Origin: Lunularia cruciata
Taxonomy: Eukaryota > Streptophyta > Marchantiopsida > Lunulariales > Lunulariaceae
NCBI GenBank assembly: GCA_948567375.1
Contig: OX419755.1
Span: forward strand, 27,595,001 to 27,659,000
Length of the DNA: 64,000 nucleotides
Direction of reading: 5' to 3'
Part shown: piece by piece, positions 54,640 through 64,000 of the stretch
Layout of the letters: every line of letters begins with the position of its first letter
How positions within the stretch are numbered: position 1 is the stretch's first letter
Notes under the pieces: generated by a model
Databases searched by the model: none
Told to the model about the DNA's origin: nothing
What the model saw: the letters and a program-made list of their open reading frames with translations, nothing else
Made by a program: the position numbers and the translations under genes

Positions 54640-57000
54640 ATGGCACTAGGCAGAAAGAAAGGAGGGGGAGAGATGGTTTGGCATGTTCTATTGATTCACC
54701 AAATTCTAAGTTGTCTATTGCTAAATCTAATCATTCCTATACTTCTAATATGCTACCCGCAAGTTCTCTCTAATTTTGCAAACTTTTTCTCTAATGTAAC
54801 TCTAAATGTTAATGTTATGCATTCAATGGTTTGTGTCTTCAAGAGTTCACATGAACTTCTATTGCACCAGTCTAAGTTCATGTTCTTTGCACAAAATGAT
54901 GGTTGCTTCAAAGAATGCCTTGATGATATGGACAGCATGGCATATAGTCTCTTGATTGTTTTCTACCACTTCTACTCATCAAACTCCTTCACAAAAACTA
55001 TACTAGCAATTCACCCTCATTATGCAAGTTGCTTGATAAAGGCTTAGGTTTTTGTGACATCAGCTTTTGCTTCTCCTTCTTTGCATAAGTTACCAATAAT
55101 GTGGCAACATGAAGTTCTTACTACAATTGGACTAGCTTCTTTTGTAAATTGGCAAATTCTTCTTGAAACTCTTGTATAAAAATTGTAGTTTTCCTTAGGT
55201 AGGCTACAAAAACCTACTAATGGTTCCTATACTAAACATCCATCAATTCAAAGCTCGTGACTAATTGCAATAGTTGCAATTGCAATTGCTTTACCACATC
55301 CGTAGCTTTCTTGCAAGAAATTGACTCTCATTGGCCCCAATTCCTCCCTCAAACCTTTGATATATCAGAAGTGTGCCTTCTCAAGGACTTTGGTTTCCTT
55401 CCAAAGGTCTGCTAGATTCTCCTTCAAGATTGTCTTCTCTTCTTCCAACTTTGCCTTCTCATCTTATGACAATCAGCCAAGATTGGCCAACTCTTGCATT
55501 ACTTCCTTCATTTGCAAGGTGGTTTTGCACTATCTTCCTTCATGGCCTCCAACTTCTCTTGTTATATTTCATTTGAACACCTTGCTTCTTTTGCTCCTCA
55601 TTGTGATATGAGACTTCATCCCCCAATACTTTCTCTTTTCCTTGTAATTCTCCAATTGGATATGCATCATAGATACCATAAATGCATACCCTCAAATTTT
55701 TGGGTAGTTCTTCTTGTACATTGCATAGTAGGTGTCCAAGACTAACATCAAGTGCATAAGGATATCTCCTGCATACCTCACTCTGGGTATTAATTTTAGC
55801 ATCTCTTTCTCTCTCTCTCTCTCTCTTTTCTTGTGCACTTAGCTTGCACACCAGCTCCTTTGATTCCTTTGGAATGACCTTTGAATGCATTTCTTGCATA
55901 ACACTTACCTTCTTGGGAGATTCTTGCAAGGGCTTGGGAAGTGCTAGTGATGGAGGACTTGGAATGAAGGCATCTAGTTATAGTTCCTTCTCTTCTTGGG
56001 GCTTGGGTTCTGGGTCTGATCTCTACCAATTGTTTGGATATTCATTGATCCTTTGCCAAGGAAATCCACAAATGTATCCTCCTTAGATCTCTTGATTTCT
56101 TCTTTGGATACAAGATCTTCTTCAGGTCTTCATCTGAGTCACTCTTCTCTACTTCACAAGGCTTGTGATTTTCCTCTCTCTCAAGTAGATCCCCTTTTCC
56201 TTCAAATTTGACTACTTGAGCTCTTGTTTTCTTCCCAGTAGATGTTTTGCCAAGCATGGTAGTCTAGAAAAACCTATGATTCTCCTTCTTGAGAGGTGAT
56301 ACAAACTCCAAAATTGACATGTACTTTGTATCAATCTTCAACATGTCCTCCAATTTTGGTACTCCAAAAAGGTCAAAATCAAAGTATTCTTGAGACACTT
56401 TGTGCTTTGGGAAGTATTCCTTTTCCTTTGCCAAAAGCAATCCATGTCCAATGTCAAATGAAAAATAAAAGGCATCAGGTAGTGAGGTATTGGTCCCTCA
56501 AAGACATTATACATGGTTTGGGTGTGTTAATGGAAGATCAGCATCCAATCAATTAGGTCATGATAGAACATATGTTAGTAGAAGGCTACCATGCACTCAA
56601 TAGATATAAAATCTTTTATGGGAAGAAAAAGCTTCATGAGTGCTCCTACAATAGCACTATGTGCTGGATTCTTGAAACTGGTGACCAACCATCCATTCTT
56701 TCTATTCTTCTTCTTCATGAATGCCTTCTCAAGGCAACTTCAAAGGTGAAACTTAATTTCAAAAGTGAACCCATTGGCTTGCATTGTGCTCTCACTCAAC
56801 ATAACTCTCAAGTAGTAGGGTATCCCAGCTCTCACCAAAGCTTGCAAACTCTTGGATATAACACTCTTTGGACCTAACATTTCCCAGGCCATGGTTGTTG
56901 GATTCCACACACAATTCCATGAAAGGAAGGTGACTGTCAATTTCTCCAAGACATCTTTTGTTGCTAACATCCCCAATGGATCTATTGTGGGTGGGTTTTG
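54640..57000 (-). pseudogene. Family X protein remnant, copy ii
   Basis: On the minus strand from about 57000: GPIPHYLMPFIFHLTLDM-like sequence (about 56455-56510) aligns with the PHYIFPFVSQFY block of copy iv. LLLAKEKEYFPKHKVSQEYF and LFGVPKLEDMLKIDTKYMSI (about 56330-56460) follow. A charged stretch comes next (VVKFEGKGDLLEREENHKPC, DSDEDLKKILYPKKKSRDLR, 56042-56220). Then comes a 129-codon open frame (55540-55929) with PKNLRVCIYGIYDAYPIGEL, and coiled-coil-like AKLEEEKTILKENLADLWKE (about 55400-55460). The plan matches copies i and iv. Stops and frame changes throughout. The plus-strand open frames here (54640-55047, 55321-55745) are reverse shadows. Function unknown. Confidence 0.5.
55799..55828 (+). 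repeat. TC microsatellite
   Basis: TCTCTTTCTCTCTCTCTCTC-type run. It gives the RERERER stretch seen when the minus strand is translated. Confidence 0.85.
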
Positions 57001-57850
57001 AGATTCAGACTAATATTTTAGTCCCTTTGATGCACTCCTCTCACAATTTTGGCAACTACATACAATAATTAGACTGAATTGACACCCAAGGAAAGTTGTA
57101 ATGCATTCACTTAATTGCAACTTGATAATTGGAAGACTAGGTTGCACTAACACAACAAAAATTCAAAATTTGTGAATCACTTTAGGCAAATTACTCTTTC
57201 TTATTCTCTCAATTTCCCACCTTCTAATTGTGTTCATTCATTGTTTCTATCCTCATATATCATCCTCTAGGGTCATGTGGTTTAGGCAGTGTCAAATGTA
57301 TATTTGAAAATCTAGTATGGATTTCAATGTCCTTCTAGAGATACCCATAGCCTTCCAAAATCATAGTAGATTTCCTTTGTTAAGGACAAGAAGTTTCCTT
57401 CTTGAAAGAGAACAAGTTTCCATCCAAAGGAATCCAGAATGAGTCATTTCTCTTGAAGGAGCTAAATACATGGATTTGCACACTTTCTCCTCCTAGTAGG
57501 CATCCTTTTGATACAAAAGAAGTAAAAAAAACACACAAAAAAAACAATCTACATTTCTCAGTATCACTATTTTAGAAACCACACAACTACATAAGAAATA
57601 TTTGCAAGTGGTGTAAGTAGTTTGATGGATAGCACATCTAATATGAGAGAGGCATGAAAATATAAGCATGTTGCTAAATGCAATCCAAAGTGCATCAATT
57701 GCCACCTAAGAGTGGCTTTTAAAGAAGAAACTTGCAAAAATCTGAGCCAAATTAGAGGTGGCTTAGAATTGAGGGAATTCCAAGCTAGAGTAGAACAACG
57801 TATCCTATATTACCACGTGGTAGATAAATTCTTATAGGTAGATCTTCAAT
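57001..57850. other. No recognisable gene
   Basis: AT-rich, with an A-rich stretch near 57525-57545. Minor unsupported frames only. Confidence 0.3.
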
Positions 57851-59575
57851 TACTAGCTAAGGGACAACTATGAGATGAGTTGCAAGAGAGAAGAGATGTT
57901 GGGACAATGAAAATGAAAAAGGAGGAACAATTCAATTCATATGACAAGGATCAAGAAGGCATTATGCTTGTTAGAAAAGACCCTCAAGTATCTTACAATC
58001 CCAATTAGCCCCAAAGCAAAATTGAGCAAATCCACTGTTGAGCTAACCTTTCTTGAGGGATTGGCTCACCTCAAAGCAACCAAGGAAGAAATCAAGAACA
58101 CCATCAAGGAGATTTGACACCTATACCTCATCAATTGGAGTGGAAGAAATCCAAAGTACAATGTAGCAAAACAACATAATGTAAATATTTATGTAGGACA
58201 TAAGGACCATAAGAGAACAAGCAAAAGAGAGCAATGTTGATTTCAAAGAATCTAAGTTGGTTAACCTTCAAGATGAGGAGGAGATTGTAGAGACTACTCT
58301 CCATGACTGCACTAAAATCTAAGGAAGACCATGAAATAACAACACCAAAGGCACCTCAAAAGAAGAAATACAAAATACCAAGAATTTTTTTTTATAAGGC
58401 TCAACGCTATGGTCCACACTCCACTACTTTGAGGAAGTTGTTATCCATGTTTACTATAACACATAATTAGGAGAAGGAACTCTAGTAGGAGATATGTGCC
58501 AATTGAATAAGTAGACAGATCCTTTTACACCTAAGTGGGTGCTTTATGTGGTAATAAGGATGTAACTATTCCTTCAATCACATAAGTGATAAGCAATAAT
58601 TGCCAAGGGGTCAAGTTCTATCAAAAGGTGATAGATATGACACATGTCCAATCCCAAGCTGTAGACCTTCCAAAATGGGAGATATAATATAGATTTTGGC
58701 AAAGGATAGTAGATTAGTTGGGGAATGAACCATCCTCAACAAGAATTAGTTGAGATTAAGTAGGATAGATATAATGGTAAAGGTCTTCATGATTGATGTC
58801 ATACATAATGGGCAGGATTGACCCACCAATATAGGGTAGGGCCTTAGGTTGGAAAACAAAATTCATTCTATAATGTCAACTTAAGCTCACATTGACAAAG
58901 TCCACAAAGCAAATAAAAACAATTATTTTGCAATGTGCACTTTAACCTTGAGCCACTATGGCCTGCTGGGCTTTAGCTCTATCATTGTAAGGGCAAAGGA
59001 AAGAGGCCAAAAATCTATAATTTTTTTGCTTAGCATTTTATTGTCCAAAGTTTTTGATTTGCATATGTTGAGTATTACTCATGTAGTTTTGTTTTTCTCA
59101 CCCTTGTGGGTAGCACATGAGTGCTTGCACAACCCCTAATTCTTAAGGGCAAAAGGTTAAGGTCTCCAACCATAGGTGTGCATTGCTTTGCGTCATCACA
59201 TCAAACCTAGTTCTGTTTAATTATGATGTATGAAGGAAGTGAGGCCCTTTTTAATTAAGGTTTATAGCATTATTTAGGTAAATACATAATAAAATTTTGA
59301 AAACATAAGCCTGGAGAATTGCAACACCTTATTCTAAACCAGTTAATGAGAATACTATGAAAAAATGGAGCAAGTTGCACTAATATAGAATAGTCCCCAT
59401 GGATAGCATAGTCCAAGCTAACTCACTTAAAATCTTGACTAAACTATGACCAACCATCATATGGCAAATAAACATATTCCTAAGCTTAATGCACAAAAAT
59501 AGTAAGAGATTAGATCAAGAAGTACTAAGAAAGGTGCTAAGGGCAAGGGTACTCCTTGTAGTAATAAGAAAATGG
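57851..59575 (+). other. Decayed sequence, possibly family X-related at its end
   Basis: Short readable plus-strand pieces such as STVELTFLEGLAHLKATKEE (about 58035-58095) and APQKKKYKIPRIFF (about 58350-58392), with dense stops. The end, AAGGTGCTAAGGGCAAGGGT and ACTCCTTGTAGTAATAAG (59531-59570), resembles the conserved family X end before the pogo site (38361-38400). Otherwise unassigned. Confidence 0.3.
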
Positions 59576-60589
59576 AAAGATGGAACCCATGTGTTTGAAA
59601 TCCAACTATAGAAGAGAGAATGAAAGACCTAGGGTACTTATAAAATGACTTGTAACTGTAAAACTCTATGATATCATACCGATAAGATTACAAAATAATT
59701 AAAAAGTAAAGGTAAAATTATATATCAAGATCTTCCTCTATCATTTTGAAACTTAGAGTGTTATTTGATAGTCTATGCAGATTTGCTTCTTGCTTCTATT
59801 TGACATTCTTATATAGACACATACTTTGAGATCTTCATGACATTTCCATCCTCCAAGATCACATCCTTACAATCATTTGGGTTGACAATACTATTGACTT
59901 GATGTACATGACTGGTCCACAACATAGCCAAGTTTTGCCAGGATTGTCTTTGTCTTTGTACCTTTCTTATTGGAACCCTCATTTAGGTAATGGAGTCAAT
60001 TAACCTCCATAAGTGGAAATAAGGGGATTTTTTCCTCTTTGGTGTATCTCATAAGAAAATTGCATTGTTTAGTGCTATTGATAAATCAATATCTAGTCTT
60101 TTTTCTCAATTAATGCTTAACCTTAAGAGAACCAATTACCAATAGAATATTAGACAAACTTTGGACTAAGTGGTGGCCAAGCCTTGCTTGATACTCATCC
60201 CTTTCCTCTTGTAACACAAAGTTCAAAGAAAGGGGTACCAGGCCAAGAGAAACACCATTGAGCCAAGACCATATAGAGGTAGGCAGGCAATAGGTGTAGT
60301 ATCTCACACATTAATTGACATTGTTCAACTAGGTAGAGGGACCCCAATTCAAAAGGGATCCACTAAAGCAAGAAATAGAGACAATCACAAAGTTGAGCAA
60401 ATTTGGCACCCAAGGAATAATTTGAGCAAAATGAGCTTGAGTAAAATTGAAGAGAAGAGGACTAAACCATCAGGATGTACTTTGTGCTTTGAGCAACAAG
60501 TCAACGAGTTGTACTTTGGAAGAGATCAAAAGTCTTCCATCAAGAGATTAAAGAGAGTGTGTGGTACACACATTTTTCATTTTGGATGA
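59576..60589. other. No recognisable gene
   Basis: Unassigned. The 65-codon minus-strand frame at 60110-60307 has no known domain. TACTTTGTGCTTTGAGCAAC at 60479 recurs near 62832 in the tandem array. Confidence 0.3.
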
Positions 60590-62496
60590 GTTTTGAAGAA
60601 GAAGTGCCTTGCTGAAACCAAATTGAAACCAAATGGAGAAGAAATGAGTAGAAATGTGTGTTTTGATCAAGCTCAAGGGAGTCGACTTTTTGTTAGAGGA
60701 AAAAGTACTCGGACTGGATCAAACCCAAAGAAGCTTACTTCGTGTCAGAGGAGGGAAAAACTCGGATCAGACGCCAAAGGAGGGTTTCTTTGCATCGGAA
60801 TGAAGGTTACATGTCAAGATTCTTGCGGGGGCTATATCTCAGTGACCACAAGTCCAAATCAAGTGTGCTACATTTCGTTGGTAGCATCTTGTTTAGGGCT
60901 TTCCATTGCCACCAAAATCGCAAATTTTGGAGGTTTGTAAAAGAAGTTACAAGTATTTGAAGTTTTGGGAGTAGATGTGAAGAGTAGTTTGGTGTCTTCG
61001 GGTCAATGTGACTTCTGACTTCGGACTTTAGGTTTACATGACTTTGGGTCTAAAGACTTTACCTCAAGAAAAATATGATTCAACCCAAGGAAGTCAGACC
61101 TTGGAGTGCAATGAAGGTGACTTCGGGAGTTTTGCTAGAGGTATTAGAGGAAGTTAGAGTAGGGAAAGAAGATAGTTAGGATACCCATGACTTCAATTTC
61201 AATTTTGATTGAAGATAGAACATGAATTGAAGGAGAAGTAGCAGTAGTGAATAAACCCAAGTGCAGGATTAAACAATAAGTGTCTTCGGGTCAATTACAT
61301 GAGTGATTAGTGGAAAGTGGGTTACAAATTGAAGGTGTAGATAGTGTATTCATGCTTTCAATTACAATTCTTGATGATGACACAATAGAATTAGTAAAGG
61401 AATTGATAATAGTTAGACCCAAAGAAAGAGAGATAGGACTTCAAGTGTCTTTGGATTTGGCATTTGACACTTTAGAGAAGAGTGGGTCGAGAGATAGAGA
61501 TTTAGATGAATTACTTGTGATAGGAATTGTAGATCAGGAAGGAGAAGTGTTAGAATTAGTGGAGGAATTAGGAGTTGTGAAACTCAAGGATAGAGTAATA
61601 GGAAATGAAGTTACTTCAGGTTTGGGTTTGAAAGCCGATGACAAAGTAGACATCGGATCGGAGTAGTAACAGTTTTGAGATATGAAGAGGCAGATATGAA
61701 GAGATGCATTGTCATTTTGGATCTACGGGTTAGAAGAGTTGTTGTAGAACGGTATAGTTGTTAGAACTGTCGATTTGTTCATTACTTAAGAGTGGCATTT
61801 GCAGAGAAATGTTGTTCAGTGCTCATTATTTTTGAGAATAGATAAAGCAAAGTGTTGTGAAGTAGTGCTCGTTGCTTGAGCTTGATTCCGAGTATCCACG
61901 TTGTACTTGTGTTTGTGAGTGTTTGGAGAAATTTGAAGCGCAAGTCAGTGTGCTTGTTGGATGTTAGATTCCGTAGCCTTGATCTTCATTCTGTGTGTTT
62001 GATCTTGAGTAAAGTGCAATTGAAGCAATGCCTTGATAGATCTGAGAGGAATTGTAGTGTTGGTAGTATTTTGTATTTGTGAGTGCAATGTGAGGTTGAT
62101 GTGAAGCAATTTTGATCAAGGAAGTTGTGCCTTCAGTGGAGGATTGGAACACAATTCTGAGGTGAAGTCATTTTGCAATGAAGTGCTATTTTTGGGAGAG
62201 CCTGAATCATCACAATCAAGATTGTTTGGAAAGATTTGATGGAGTTGTGATTAAGGAGTGTGAATTCATGACAAGACTTTGAAACAGTGCTTGTTACTCT
62301 CTTTTGGGTGTGGTTTCTACCTGAGAGATTAAAGACGCAACCAAGAAGAACTGAAATTGTTATTTTGACTTTGTATTTGACCAATTCTGACTTGTATCTC
62401 TGCAAGAACAAACTTTACTTACCTGATTACCGCAAAAGTGATATTTGCCAGGTTGTCACAGTGGGTCATAGGTTTGTGAATGTAGTTGGGACTATG
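60590..62496 (+). other. CpG-richer region with GACTTCGG motifs; no recognised gene
   Basis: CpG is frequent between 60670 and 61280 (GTCGAC, ACTCGGACTGG, TCGGATCAGACGCC). GACTTCGG or close variants recur (61020, 61120; CTTCGGGTCAAT at 60996 and 61284). The open frames 60593-60940 and 61310-61666 show no family domain. It could be the leader of an LTR element or host DNA. Confidence 0.35.
61310..61666 (+). CDS. Hypothetical ORF with internal duplication
   Basis: A 118-codon open frame beginning with GTG; the first in-frame ATG is at 61352, giving 104 residues. It is acidic. Two halves look alike: TIELVKELIIVRPKEREIGL and EVLELVEELGVVKLKDRVIG, spaced about 55 residues apart, each followed by a V-S/T-x-x-L-x-x-x-x-D segment. 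No known family, signal peptide or membrane segment. There is a stop just upstream (TAG 61308) and TAG at 61664. It could be a decayed exon or a chance ORF in purine-rich DNA; the internal repeat is the only argument for a real protein. Confidence 0.3.
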   Translation: MESGLQIEGVDSVFMLSITILDDDTIELVKELIIVRPKEREIGLQVSLDLAFDTLEKSGSRDRDLDELLVIGIVDQEGEVLELVEELGVVKLKDRVIGNEVTSGLGLKADDKVDIGSE

Positions 62497-62990
62497 CATG
62501 AGAGAGAGTATTAGGACATTTGGAGCTCAATTATCTTATTGAGAGAGAAAAATTAGAGAGGGAGAGTTTTGATTATCAAAAAAGATGCAAATGTGGCTTC
62601 AATCAACCTAGTCAAGTGATGGTTCTTTTGAAGTGCTTGAAGTCTTGCATCAAGAGATTAGGAGAGTGGGGTATACAATCCTACACCCTACTCATTAAGG
62701 TGATATTGAGGTAACATTGAGTAATTTGAACTCCGACATTTGAGAGAGAGAGAGTATTAAAACATTTGGAGCCCAAATGTCTGCATGAGAGAGCAGAATT
62801 AGGGAGGGAGAGTCCTAATTATTGAGAGAGGCACTTTGTGCTTTGAGCAACAAAGTCTAGTGGCAAATCTTTTAAAGAGCTCAAAGTCTTCCACCAAGAG
62901 GTTGAGAGAGTGGGATGTAGGGTTTGGGGTGATATTGAGTAATTGGAACTCCCACATTCAAGAGAGAGATGTAGAGAGAGAGTATTGGAA
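62497..62990 (+). repeat. Tandem array of 226-247-bp units
   Basis: GAGAGAGTATTAGGACATTT (62503), GAGAGAGTATTAAAACATTT (62750) and GAGAGAGTATTGGAATTTTG (62975) mark unit starts 247 and 226 bp apart. Within units AAGTCTT(G/C)CA(T/C)CAAGAG and GTGATATTGAG recur. A partial unit lies at 60479-60560. Purine-rich. Confidence 0.8.
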
Positions 62991-63009
62991 TTTTGATATC
63001 CCAATATTG

Positions 63010-63480
63010 ACCAAAATGTGGTATAACAATAAGAAACAAGCTTTTCCCTTGGAGATATGGTTTGGAAATGGCTAGATTTGAAGAAAGTGTCACTATTTTA
63101 ATTCTTTATTGTCTCTTGTTTAACCTCTTGGGCAAAACCACTCCCAAAAGAGGTTGTACACTATGGCAAAAGAAAATTCCAAAATCACTTTCATTAAGAA
63201 TATGTTCTAACTATTTCCTAAAGGTGATGATCCAATCAACTACAAAGAGGCTACTTTTACTACAAAGACTTGTACTCCAAAGACTACATTTCACTCTTCC
63301 CAAAAGGTACAACTTTGTCCAAAGGTTATTTGCATTGGTGGCTATTCCTGATTTTTTATTTTGTGGTATTTTCAACACTAAAACTCTCTTAGGACATGTC
63401 AAGACATTTCTCTATTCCTCCAAAACTATCAAGGACACACACTATATTTGTAAGTACTAGTGATCACATATACTCAATCA
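63010..63480 (-). repeat. Family X 3' non-coding region, copy vi
   Basis: Partner of 30150-30600 with the same landmarks (TTCTTTATTG, CCTCTTGGGCAAAACCAC, CCCAAAAGAGGTTG, CAACACTAAAACTC). The plus-strand 132-codon frame 63062-63460 and its minus-strand shadow carry no domain. Confidence 0.55.
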
Positions 63481-64000
63481 CTTAGGTTCCTACTACAAAG
63501 ATTCCTCTCCTCTTCTCCATGAAGATAAAAAACCAATACTCAAAATTCAACAAAGTAACAAAGAGCTTTTGTACAACATCTAAAACTTCCATTGACTGAT
63601 AAATTATTTAATGGTTGAAGCTTTAAATAAGTACTTCCTACTTGGATTGTAGAAGATCTAATGGTTGAAGAAGTGCAAGAATTTATCAAGATTGCACTTC
63701 CTTGCTTCTATTGTACTTTGGCTTATTTTATCATTGTCTTATCATATGTTTTGGACCTAAAAATTACTAATTACTATCCATGTATCTTAAGAAGGTATAT
63801 ACTCTTCCTCAAAGAAATCTTACTTTTGTCATCGTTGGACTTCTTACTCCAAAAATTACAACTACAAAGATCTTACAACTGAGAAGATTCCTTTGGAGAA
63901 GTGTCTTTAGCACTAAACTACTACAAAGAAGTTCCTTCACCTCTAGCTTTCCTTGTTATTCTATCTATTCTCTTCTTGTAATTTACTATTTCTTATTCCA
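63481..64000 (-). repeat. Family X tail with unoccupied pogo target, running off the window
   Basis: Reverse complement of 63810-63960 matches 38355-38397 plus 39934-40060 with the pogo element left out. It gives AAAGCTAGAGGTGAAGGAAC, then TTCTTTGTAG-TA-GTTTAGTGC (TA at 63919-63920). The coding part of this copy should continue beyond 64000. Confidence 0.75.

Noticed and set aside
54640-55745. Plus-strand ORFs of 135, 96 and 83 codons
   Set aside because: They are antisense to family X copy ii, whose minus-strand reading matches copies i and iv.
1-64000. CRISPR arrays, bacterial operons, tRNA and rRNA genes
   Set aside because: No regularly spaced identical repeats, no tRNA cloverleaf signature and no rRNA-like segment were seen. 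The genome type makes bacterial systems implausible.

Overview
The window looks like intergenic DNA from a plant with a large, repeat-swollen genome. It is AT-rich and depleted in CpG. It holds degraded Ty3/gypsy and Ty1/copia retrotransposons, a PIF/Harbinger transposase remnant, a pogo/Tc1-mariner element, and several copies of a LINE-like element with plant-unusual domains. No intact host gene, tRNA, rRNA or CRISPR array was recognised. A gymnosperm or fern-type genome fits the age and nesting of the repeats, but the sequence alone does not fix the taxon.

Layout. 0-9.9 kb: dispersed and tandem repeats, a PIF/Harbinger transposase pseudogene with an intron (1.6-2.6 kb), an acidic and coiled-coil pseudogene with a 51-bp (17-codon) tandem repeat (4.7-6.7 kb), and an unknown minus-strand pseudogene (8.3-9.3 kb). 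11.6-14.4 kb: a very decayed Ty3/gypsy pol. 18.15-28.2 kb: a LINE-like copy (minus strand, copy A) split by a 7.7-kb Ty3/gypsy element with two LTRs, an extra ORF before gag, and gag-PR-RT-RH-IN in that order. 28.56-30.14 kb: a 5'-truncated relative of the same Ty3 family. 30.15-33.1 kb (minus) and 35.76-40.14 kb (plus): two copies of an unknown multi-copy family, here called family X (N-terminal domain, acidic repeat linker, coiled coil, conserved 3' tail). The second copy is interrupted by a 1.53-kb pogo-like element. 34.4-35.2 kb: Ty3 RT fragment, minus strand. 40.6-44.2 kb: LINE-like copy B (minus). 45.5-50.1 kb: Ty1/copia element with most of RT missing. 51.65-54.1 kb: a region that keeps more CpG, with two strong inverted repeats, three 3'-end LINE fragments and two weak host-exon candidates. 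54.6-57.0 kb: a third family X copy (minus). 57-64 kb: degenerate repeats, an ORF with internal duplication, a 0.23-0.25-kb tandem array and the 3' tail of a fourth family X copy (minus).

Best signals. (1) The LINE-like family reads as a single ORF with an N-terminal C2H2-type finger, an RT with KGDPLGG and LADDT motifs, a CCHC-like motif and a C-terminal region like a restriction-like endonuclease. That is the R2/CRE-type plan, not the APE-type L1/RTE plan usual in plants. Its 3' end carries a conserved GGGGCTAAGCCCC hairpin seen in six places. (2) Two insertions can be read against their own empty sites in this window: the Ty3 element in LINE copy A against intact copy B (GACC duplicated), and the pogo element in family X against the uninterrupted X tail at 63.9 kb (TA duplicated). 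(3) Family X is a repeated, unrecognised protein-coding family.

Almost every coding remnant carries frameshifts and stops, many explainable as CGA to TGA or CAG to TAG. Coordinates of decayed elements are approximate and were set by eye.
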